A DNA stretch of 5,232 nucleotides from Ramlibacter sp. (GTDB lineage Bacteria > Pseudomonadota > Gammaproteobacteria > Burkholderiales > Burkholderiaceae_C), in assembly GCA_021156245.1 (NCBI GenBank), contig JAJNBO010000220.1:1-5232 (forward strand). The letters run 5' to 3'. The position numbers and the translations under genes were made by a program. A model generated the notes under the pieces. The model was not told the DNA's origin, did not search any database, and saw nothing but the letters and a program-made list of their open reading frames with translations. This document shows, in pieces, positions 1-4,972 of this stretch. Position 1 is the stretch's first letter, and each line of letters starts with the position of its first letter.

Positions 1-657
1 CGTGTTGGCGACGCCGGACACGGTGGTGGAGTGGCAGATGCGGGCCTGGTGGTCGCAGTTGTTGCTGCCGAACAGGCTGACGAACTTGCGCATCAGGTAT
101 GACTGCTCGTTGCTGTGCTTCGAGGAGCCGATCCAGTAGATCGCATCGGGGCCGCTCGCCTTGCGGATCTCGTTGATGCGCGCGGCGATCTCGTTGAGGG
201 CCTGGTCCCAGGAAATGCGGGTGTACTTGCCGTCCACCAGCTTCATCGGGTAGCGCAGGCGGAATTCACCGTGGCCGTGCTCGCGGATCGCCGCGCCCTT
301 GGCGCAGTGCGCGCCCAGGTTGATCGGCGAGTCGAACACCGGCTCCTGGCGGACCCACACGCCGTTCTCGACGACAGCGTCGATGGCGCAGCCGACGGAG
401 CAGTGCGTGCAGACCGTGCGCTTGACCTCGATGCGGCCATCGCCGACCCCGGGCCCCTTGCCGTCGGCCGCCTTGGCCTTCTTCACCAGCACCAGGGACG
501 ACGCGGCGATGCCGACACCCACCCCGAGGCCGGAGCGCCGCAGGAAGGCGCGGCGGTCCATCGTCGGAAGCGCGGAGGACAGCCCGCGCTGCAGGCTGTG
601 GACGAAAGGCGAACGTGCGTTGGCCTGTGCGGCCCCCGACTTCTTCGTGAGCAACAT
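1..657 (-). CDS. fdhA: Formate dehydrogenase catalytic (alpha) subunit, N-terminal 219 residues, cut by the window edge
   Basis: This is the start of the molybdopterin-dependent subunit that oxidises formate to CO2. Residues 34-43 (DRRAFLRRSG) form a twin-arginine motif, followed by a hydrophobic stretch at about 44-57 and a likely cleavage site near AKA (61-63). The mature enzyme should therefore be exported folded to the periplasmic side. Cys83, Cys86, Cys90 and Cys118 fit the N-terminal [4Fe-4S] site (CxxCxxxC...C), with Lys120 just after. Cys208 in ARICHSTTV aligns with the selenocysteine of E. coli FdnG, so this is a Cys-type, selenium-independent enzyme. The ATG at 657 is supported by GGGAGA (663-668) five bases upstream. 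The gene follows the small Tat protein by 15 bp and is presumably cotranscribed with it. The C-terminal majority lies off the left edge, along with any fdhB/fdhC. Family assignment is firm; membrane anchoring through a cytochrome b subunit is inferred. Confidence 0.95.
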   Translation of the reverse strand, partial: MLLTKKSGAAQANARSPFVHSLQRGLSSALPTMDRRAFLRRSGLGVGVGIAASSLVLVKKAKAADGKGPGVGDGRIEVKRTVCTHCSVGCAIDAVVENGVWVRQEPVFDSPINLGAHCAKGAAIREHGHGEFRLRYPMKLVDGKYTRISWDQALNEIAARINEIRKASGPDAIYWIGSSKHSNEQSYLMRKFVSLFGSNNCDHQARICHSTTVSGVANT

Positions 658-672
658 GGGTGTCTCCCGCTG

Positions 673-882
673 TTAGACGAGGGTGGTCTTGTAATACTGC
701 TTGATGTGTTCCGTCACGTGGTAGCCGCCGCCCTTCTCAGGCGCGGGCTTCTTCTCGGTGACGGGGGCATCGGCGGGGCCGACGGCGGGAAGGGTCGCGA
801 CGACCGCGGTGGCAGCACCGGCTGCGGCGGCTCCCCACATGAAGCCCCGGCGCGACGCCTTGGGCTGCTGGCTTTCGGACAT
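673..882 (-). CDS. Small Tat-signal protein of the formate dehydrogenase region (formate_TAT family)
   Basis: A 69-residue protein with a near-N-terminal twin-arginine motif (SRRGFM, residues 10-15), an Ala/Val-rich hydrophobic segment (about 17-33), a Pro/Lys-rich linker and a short polar tail containing YHVTEHIKQYYKT. Length, Tat signal and tail match the small proteins routinely encoded immediately before fdhA in proteobacterial formate dehydrogenase clusters. Their biochemical role is not established. They may be a small subunit, an anchor, or an aid to export of the catalytic subunit. AGGAGA at 888-893, five bases before the ATG, fixes the start. It is the first gene after the candidate promoter and ends 15 bp before fdhA, so the two should be made together. 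Confidence 0.9.
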   Translation of the reverse strand: MSESQQPKASRRGFMWGAAAAGAATAVVATLPAVGPADAPVTEKKPAPEKGGGYHVTEHIKQYYKTTLV

Positions 883-910
883 GGACGTCTCCTGAAGCTG
901 GCTCTTGTGA

Positions 911-930
911 ACTACTGTTCATACTGTAGT
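911..930. promoter_or_regulatory. Operator-like imperfect palindrome over the -10 region
   Basis: The 20-bp sequence ACTACTGTTCATACTGTAGT has dyad symmetry at 7 of 10 base pairs, including uninterrupted outer arms ACTAC and GTAGT. It overlaps the proposed -10 hexamer and expected start site, where a repressor would block polymerase. The size suits a dimeric helix-turn-helix regulator. It does not match an FNR or sigma54 site, and no regulator gene is visible in the window. Confidence 0.4.
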
Positions 931-951
931 GGAGCAAAAACTTCACGGCAA
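923..951 (-). promoter_or_regulatory. Candidate sigma70 promoter for the formate_TAT-fdhA transcript
   Basis: On the minus strand, TTGCCG (946-951) is separated by exactly 17 bases from TACAGT (923-928). Each hexamer matches its consensus at 4 of 6 positions. A start near position 916 would leave a leader of about 34 bases before the ATG at 882. The AT-rich stretch between the hexamers stands out in otherwise GC-rich DNA. The location at the head of the structural genes makes sense, but the match is moderate and found by eye. Confidence 0.5.
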
Positions 952-1011
952 TCGTTAGCATGCGAAAAGCGTCAGGGAAAACGCCAAGTGAAAGCGTCTC
1001 GACAGCAATGC

Positions 1012-1042
1012 GTCGCAGATTGCGACACCGCGCGGCGCGCGG
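1012..1042 (-). terminator. Two tandem GC-rich hairpins after the chaperone gene; possible termination or attenuation region
   Basis: Two perfect hairpins sit one base apart. CCGCGC/GCGCGG with a 3-base loop spans 1028-1042, and GTCGCA/TGCGAC with a 3-base loop spans 1012-1026. They begin about 35 bases beyond the chaperone stop codon and lie upstream of the candidate promoter for the next transcript, a natural place to end the accessory operon. Neither is followed on the minus strand by a run of T, so they are not classical intrinsic terminators. They could act as RNA 3'-end stabilisers, slow polymerase for Rho, or have no function. Confidence 0.35.
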
Positions 1043-1076
1043 CGGAGTACTTAAGGACCAGGAACGGAACGGGGGC

Positions 1077-1694
1077 TCACGACATCATGTCGAAGCCTTG
1101 CGCCTCGACGCTGACGAAGGCGCGGGTGAACTCCGCGAGGGCCGCATAGAACCGCGCCTTCGGGTGGGCACTGATGGCATCGCACAACGCGTTCACCCAG
1201 GGCAGCAGGTGCTCCGCGAAGAACTCCGACTGGCGCGTGAGGTTGGCCACCGCCACGTCGTCGCCGGCGATCAGGTAGCGCATCACCTCGCAGACGTAAG
1301 CGATGTGGTCTTCGGTCTCCGGCATCGCCTCGTCGCGCGCCAGGCCGAGGCCGGCGAGCGTTTCGCGAAGGCGGGCCAGCGGCTTCTCGTTCAGGAAGCC
1401 GGCGAGATAGTGGGACCCGAACAGGTACACGTCCGGCTTGCCCACGCCGCCGAACAGCGCGTCATATTCGTCCGCGATCGATGGGGCGTCGAGGTCCCGC
1501 GCCGCGGCCACGACGGCTCGCCAGGGTTCCTCGAGGAATGCGCCTTGCGCCGGGGCATCGGTCACGGCAACCTGCAACGCCGCCAGCAGCTCGCCCGAGG
1601 GCGGCGCGTAATAGAGCTGCGACAGCAGCCCATAGACTTCCGCGCGCGCGGTTTCCTCGTCCAGGGCGCTCGTGGTCGGCAGGGGTTCACTCAT
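1077..1694 (-). CDS. TorD-family molecular chaperone, probably for the formate dehydrogenase catalytic subunit
   Basis: A 205-residue, largely helical protein. It shows the TorD/DmsD family pattern: EYDALF (76-81), YLFGSHYLAGF (90-100), then the acidic helix PETEDHIAYVCEVM (125-138). Members of this family bind the Tat signal peptides of molybdoenzymes in the cytoplasm and hold export back until the cofactor is inserted. The adjacent fdhA, whose product has a Tat signal, is the obvious client, although that pairing is inferred. The start ATG at 1694 overlaps the stop of the upstream Fe-S gene in an ATGA arrangement. There is no convincing Shine-Dalgarno sequence in front, which suggests translational coupling. 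The reading frame stays open far upstream, but the extra sequence is only an Arg/Gly-rich shadow of the Fe-S gene. Which TorD subfamily this belongs to cannot be settled by eye. Confidence 0.88.
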   Translation of the reverse strand: MSEPLPTTSALDEETARAEVYGLLSQLYYAPPSGELLAALQVAVTDAPAQGAFLEEPWRAVVAAARDLDAPSIADEYDALFGGVGKPDVYLFGSHYLAGFLNEKPLARLRETLAGLGLARDEAMPETEDHIAYVCEVMRYLIAGDDVAVANLTRQSEFFAEHLLPWVNALCDAISAHPKARFYAALAEFTRAFVSVEAQGFDMMS

Positions 1695-3778
1695 AAATCG
1701 TTGATGCGCGACTCGTTGGGGTCGGTGTACATGTCGATCACGCGGCAGTCGCCGCACATCTTCAGGCGGTCGAGCGCCGCACCCTGGAACATCGAGTGGC
1801 CGGACAGCTTGCCCAGCATGGCCTCGATGGCCTTCAGCGTGCCGAACGGCTTGCCGCAGCGGATGCAGCCGTAAGGCTTGGCTTCGTTCAGGACGCGGGC
1901 CTGCTTGCGCTCGGGCGTCAGCAGCAGCCGCGGCTGCAGCGCGATGGCCTGCTCCGGGCAGGTCTTGGCGCACAGGCCGCACTGCACGCAGTTCTTCTCG
2001 ACGAAGCGCAGTTGCGGCGACGTCTGGTTGTCCTGCAGCGCGCTGGACGGGCAGGCGCCGACGCAGCTCATGCAAAGCGTGCACTTGTCCTTGTCCACCG
2101 TGATGCCGCCGAACAGGGCGCCGGGCTTCAGCGCGATCGTTTCCGGCTGCTTGCCGGCGTGCTCGACCAGGTGGTCCAGCGCCAGGTCGACCGTCGTGCG
2201 CTTCTCGCCCGAGACGGCAAAGCGCGCGCGCGCCTTCGGCGTGTCGCCGCGGCGCCGTGCGACGAGCTGCAGGTGCTGGTCCAGGTCCGCCGCGTCGCGC
2301 GTGCGCACCAGGCTGAAGTGGCTGCCCTCGTAGCCGAGGCCCTGGAGGACCGCCTGGGCGACCTGCATCTGGCTTTCCAGCGCGTCCAGGTACTGGGGCG
2401 CCTCTTCGCTCGTGACGACCAGCGCCACGTGCGCTGCGCCCTGGGCCACCGCGGTGAGCCACAGGTCCACGCCGATGCTGGCGACGTGCCACACCGGCAG
2501 CGGGATCACGTTGGAAGGCACGCCGTTGGTGGCGCCGACGCGGGCGCCGCGGCCGACGTCCTCCACCAGCTGCTGGCCCCGCTCCTGGCTGTGGAGCAGC
2601 AGCACCGGCGCGCTTCCACCGGCCTGCTCGTACGTGGACAGCATCGTGCGGATCTTCTGGCCCTGCTCACCGGCGCGCGGATAGGCATACGACAGCGCGC
2701 CCGTGGGGCAGACGGTGGTGCAGGCGCCGCAGCCGACGCACAGGTTGGGGTTGACCTTGACCTGCTGGCGCGACTTCTCGCTGGAGATCGCCTCCGCGGA
2801 ACAGACCTCGATGCAGGCGTTGCAACCGACCTTCTCGTTGCGGCTGTGGGCGCACAGCTTCTGCTTGTAGGTGAAGAACTTCGGCTTCTCGAACTCGCCC
2901 ACCAGCTCGCGCAGCTTGAGCACCGTGTCGAGTGCCTTGGCGCCGGTGGCTTCTTCCGGCTTGAGGTGGAAGTAGCCTTGCGGCGGTGCGTGCTGCGCGA
3001 AGCCGGGCTGCTGGCGCAGGTCCAGAACCAGGTCGAAAGTCTCCGTGTGCGGCACCGGTTCGCGGGTGAAGTCGATCGCGCCGGCGACGTCGCAGACCTT
3101 CACGCACGAGCGGTGGCTCTTGCAGGATTGCAGGTTCACCTGGTAGTCCAGGCCGATGGCCTGTTCCGGGCAAGCGGCCACGCAGGCATTGCAGCGGGTG
3201 CACAGGTCCAGGTCGATCGGGTTGTCCTGCGCCCAGTCGAGCGAGAAGGCGCCGAGCCAGCCCGTGAGCTTGACGATGCGGCCGCCGACCACGGGGTAGC
3301 GGCGTTCCTGCGCGCCGCTGCCGCCGCGCGAGAAGATGGTGACGTCCAGCGCGTCGCCGGCGACGGCGGCGAAACGTTCCGCCTCCTCCAGCGGACCGAT
3401 CACGAGCAGGCGGCCGGCGCTCTTGTACGTGACGGTGGGAACGGGTTCCGGATCGGGCAGCTTCGCGGCGGCCAGCAGCGCCGCGAGCTTGGGCATGGCG
3501 CTGCGCGCATCCTTGCTCCAGCCGCCGGTTTCGCGGATGTTGACGAAACGAATGGGGGAGATCGCGCCTTCGGTCTGCTGCCCCACCTCCGCGAACAGGC
3601 GCTTTTCCTGGGTGCACGCGACGACCACGTCGTCGCCGGTCTTCACCGCCTGCTGGAACGCGCCGGCTTCGCGGCGGCACAGCGTGGAATGCAGGGTCAG
3701 GTTTTCATCGAGAGCCCGCCCCAGGGCCTTCGGGTCCAGGGGCATCGTCTTGTTGCAGTCGCAGATCAGGGTGGGCAT
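1691..3778 (-). CDS. Multi-[4Fe-4S] ferredoxin-type protein of the formate dehydrogenase accessory cluster, HdrA/MvhD-like architecture
   Basis: A 695-residue protein without signal peptide or membrane span, so cytoplasmic, with 31 cysteines. In order: an N-terminal module with Cys6, Cys8, Cys34 and Cys55 and the string FVNIRETGGWS (78-88); a short alpha/beta region (121-180) with no GxGxxG; ferredoxin motif Cys193/196/199/203; a variant motif Cys219-His222-Cys225-Cys229; a loose motif Cys309/319/322/326; Cys347/350/353/357; a cysteine-free segment (358-565); Cys566/569/572/576; Cys597/600/603/607; and a C-terminal double knuckle Cys638/641 and Cys675/678. Such proteins are usually annotated only as 4Fe-4S binding. 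An electron-transfer or Fe-S/sulfur maturation role for formate dehydrogenase is inferred from context. The start at 3778 is chosen because GGAAGA (3781-3786) precedes it and the Cys-rich module begins there. An in-frame codon at 3850 would add 24 basic residues. The gene overlaps DUF3306 by 74 bases and the chaperone gene by 4. Confidence 0.9.
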   Translation of the reverse strand: MPTLICDCNKTMPLDPKALGRALDENLTLHSTLCRREAGAFQQAVKTGDDVVVACTQEKRLFAEVGQQTEGAISPIRFVNIRETGGWSKDARSAMPKLAALLAAAKLPDPEPVPTVTYKSAGRLLVIGPLEEAERFAAVAGDALDVTIFSRGGSGAQERRYPVVGGRIVKLTGWLGAFSLDWAQDNPIDLDLCTRCNACVAACPEQAIGLDYQVNLQSCKSHRSCVKVCDVAGAIDFTREPVPHTETFDLVLDLRQQPGFAQHAPPQGYFHLKPEEATGAKALDTVLKLRELVGEFEKPKFFTYKQKLCAHSRNEKVGCNACIEVCSAEAISSEKSRQQVKVNPNLCVGCGACTTVCPTGALSYAYPRAGEQGQKIRTMLSTYEQAGGSAPVLLLHSQERGQQLVEDVGRGARVGATNGVPSNVIPLPVWHVASIGVDLWLTAVAQGAAHVALVVTSEEAPQYLDALESQMQVAQAVLQGLGYEGSHFSLVRTRDAADLDQHLQLVARRRGDTPKARARFAVSGEKRTTVDLALDHLVEHAGKQPETIALKPGALFGGITVDKDKCTLCMSCVGACPSSALQDNQTSPQLRFVEKNCVQCGLCAKTCPEQAIALQPRLLLTPERKQARVLNEAKPYGCIRCGKPFGTLKAIEAMLGKLSGHSMFQGAALDRLKMCGDCRVIDMYTDPNESRINDL

Positions 3779-4334
3779 GGTCTTCCGCCGGCGGTAATGC
3801 TTGCTCGGTGTCGGTGCTCGACTGTGCCACGGATTCGGGCGCAGGGACATCCGCGACTTCCCTCCCCGTGGGGGCTTTGCCTTCGCGCTCCAGCTGCGCG
3901 AGGCGCTGCCGTTCTTCCTCCTCCTCTTCGGCGCGGAAGAGGTTCAGGAACTTGGCGCTCGCCAGCTGGCGCAGCATGGCGGGTGGGATCGGGTCGGGCT
4001 TGCCGTAGTCGTCGATGTACGTGTCCAGGCCGTCCATGATGTTGAAGTGCGGGTCCGCGAACAGCTTCTTCACGGCGGCGTTCTTCACCTCCGGCGAAAC
4101 GCCGGGCCGCACGAAGCGGGTGAAGTCGGATTCGGGCGTCAGCAGTTCGGTGTCGGCGAGGGTGGGCAATGGTGCGGCTTCTTGCTCGCTCCCGCTTGCG
4201 GGAGAGGGCTGGGGCGAGGGCTGCTGCGCATCCGGCACCGCCTTCGCCACCTGCACCGGTTCCGCCGGCACCTCCTCTCCCTTGCGCACGGCCTCCTTGC
4301 GCTTGGCCCATCGGCCCAGGAAGCCGTCAGCCAT
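3705..4334 (-). CDS. DUF3306 domain protein
   Basis: A 209-residue soluble protein of unknown function. It opens with FLGRWAKRK (5-13), a conserved-looking basic start, then a low-complexity Pro/Gln/Ser linker (about 33-57). The conserved core runs from SDFTRFVRPGVSPEVKN (69-85) through LFADPHFNIMDGLDTYIDDY (91-110) and PDPIPPAMLRQL to FLNLF (129-133). After that come a Glu run (136-141) and a disordered acidic/proline tail. DUF3306 genes regularly accompany DUF3305 and formate dehydrogenase genes in proteobacteria, suggesting a maturation or assembly role, but no activity is known. GGGGAGG at 4341-4347 lies six bases before the ATG at 4334, and the start overlaps the DUF3305 stop by 8 bases. 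The last 74 bases overlap the Fe-S gene in another frame. Part of the linker is encoded by a REP-like repeat. Confidence 0.85.
   Translation of the reverse strand: MADGFLGRWAKRKEAVRKGEEVPAEPVQVAKAVPDAQQPSPQPSPASGSEQEAAPLPTLADTELLTPESDFTRFVRPGVSPEVKNAAVKKLFADPHFNIMDGLDTYIDDYGKPDPIPPAMLRQLASAKFLNLFRAEEEEEERQRLAQLEREGKAPTGREVADVPAPESVAQSSTDTEQALPPAEDHAHPDLRLQQDDAPGPEGPGAGSR
3781..3786 (-). promoter_or_regulatory. Ribosome binding site of the poly-Fe-S gene, inside the DUF3306 coding region
   Basis: GGAAGA two bases before the ATG at 3778 (GGAA core four bases away) is the only Shine-Dalgarno-like sequence near this start. It supports 3778 over the in-frame upstream start at 3850. It lies within the last 27 codons of the DUF3306 gene, so ribosomes finishing DUF3306 would pass through it. 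Confidence 0.55.
4180..4220. repeat. REP-like dispersed palindromic repeat inside the DUF3306 gene
   Basis: A perfect 7-bp inverted repeat, CTCCCGC-TT-GCGGGAG (4189-4204), is flanked by pyrimidine/purine-biased sequence. On the minus strand the whole stretch reads like the widespread proteobacterial intergenic element that typically encodes PSPQPSPASG in one frame and LSRKRER in another; both peptides are visible here. It is read in frame as residues 39-52 of the DUF3306 protein, in the linker between its N-terminal motif and its core. Recognition rests on memory of the element; only one copy is present in this window. Confidence 0.65.
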
Positions 4335-4887
4335 GGCCGCCCTCCCCGCCGCCGCCGCCGAACTTCTTGAGCGCAGTGACGGACGCAGGGTTGCCGAAGC
4401 GGTCCTCGAGCCGGCGGAAGCTGTCGGGGCGCTTGCGCTTGCGCGGCTCGGGCACGTAGTGCTCGCCGACGAAGGCGTTCATCCACTCCACCACCACGGG
4501 CGGAGCGGGCACCTGTTCCACGGTCTCCTGCGAGTCCATCCAGCGCGCGCCTTCGTTGTAGCTGAGCGTCACGATGAAGGGCCGGGGGATCGGCTCGGGC
4601 GCGATCGTCGGCTCCGGCTCCATCCGCCACAGCACGAACCAGCAGGGCGCTGGCGAGGTGGCGTTGAGGTAGTAGCCTTCGGCCTCGTCCTTGTACAGCT
4701 CGACGCGCATGCCGGGGTGCAGCCAGCGCTCGCCGTCGTCGCCGTGGTACAGCTGGCGCGGCTGCGTGCCGAAGCCCTCGTCGTTCTGCACCACCTCCTC
4801 GAGCTCCCAGCGCCAAGGCTGCCACTGGCTCGACGTGGGCACCTTGCGCATGACCACCGCGACATCGATGCTGGGACGGGTTTCCAT
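4327..4887 (-). CDS. DUF3305 domain protein
   Basis: A 186-residue soluble protein, first gene of the accessory cluster. The conserved DUF3305 start is seen as IDVAVVMRKVPTSSQWQPW (7-25). The body is rich in aromatic and acidic residues, with a beta-strand-like section (RWLHPGMRVELYKDEAEGYYLN, about 54-75; CWFVLWRME, 82-90). After that come a basic segment (149-159) and a glycine-rich tail (177-186). Function is unknown. Genes of this family sit beside DUF3306 in formate dehydrogenase loci. The ATG at 4887 is chosen because the conserved domain starts seven residues later, but no clear Shine-Dalgarno sequence precedes it. In-frame ATG (4917) and TTG (4944) codons upstream are alternatives that would add 10 or 19 residues. 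The gene overlaps DUF3306 by 8 bases, and its glycine codons also carry the DUF3306 ribosome binding site. Confidence 0.82.
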   Translation of the reverse strand: METRPSIDVAVVMRKVPTSSQWQPWRWELEEVVQNDEGFGTQPRQLYHGDDGERWLHPGMRVELYKDEAEGYYLNATSPAPCWFVLWRMEPEPTIAPEPIPRPFIVTLSYNEGARWMDSQETVEQVPAPPVVVEWMNAFVGEHYVPEPRKRKRPDSFRRLEDRFGNPASVTALKKFGGGGGEGGHG

Positions 4888-4972
4888 GCGGGGATTGTGC
4901 AGCAGGCGGCAACGCATCCGTTCAGCACGTCCACCTACAGACAAAGGCCTGGCTCAGGCGCACGCTCCGGCC
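4888..4972. other. 85-bp divergent intergenic region
   Basis: This gap separates the leftward accessory operon from the rightward truncated gene, so promoters for both should lie here or just inside the coding ends. I found no convincing -35/-10 pair, sigma54 site or FNR box on either strand. The only symmetric element noticed is the 6-bp palindrome AGGCCT, which is too short to mean much. Confidence 0.5.

Noticed and set aside
737..961. Minus-strand open frame of 74 codons starting in the intergenic region
   Set aside because: It overlaps the formate_TAT gene in another frame, and its Arg/Ser-rich translation is a shadow. Its start lies upstream of the proposed transcription start.
115..1149. 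Plus-strand open frame of 344 codons across fdhA, the Tat protein and the intergenic gap
   Set aside because: It runs antisense to two recognised genes and across their promoter region, with low-complexity composition and no family resemblance.
1695..2492. N-terminal extension of the TorD-like frame
   Set aside because: The extra 266 residues are an Arg/Gly/Pro-rich shadow of the Fe-S gene. The family-like sequence begins at the ATG at 1694.
3779..3850. 24-residue upstream extension of the poly-Fe-S protein
   Set aside because: The segment is basic and unstructured and has no better ribosome binding site. The cysteine module and GGAAGA site favour 3778.
1796..4039. Very long open frame (747 codons) on the plus strand opposite the Fe-S gene
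   Set aside because: It is antisense to a well-supported protein with cysteine motifs. Its translation is Arg/Ala/Leu/Val/Asp-rich with no recognisable domain, as expected from GC-rich codon bias.
4940..4972. Possible sigma54 promoter in the divergent gap (TGGCTC...)
   Set aside because: The spacing from GG to the downstream GC element does not fit the -24/-12 rule.
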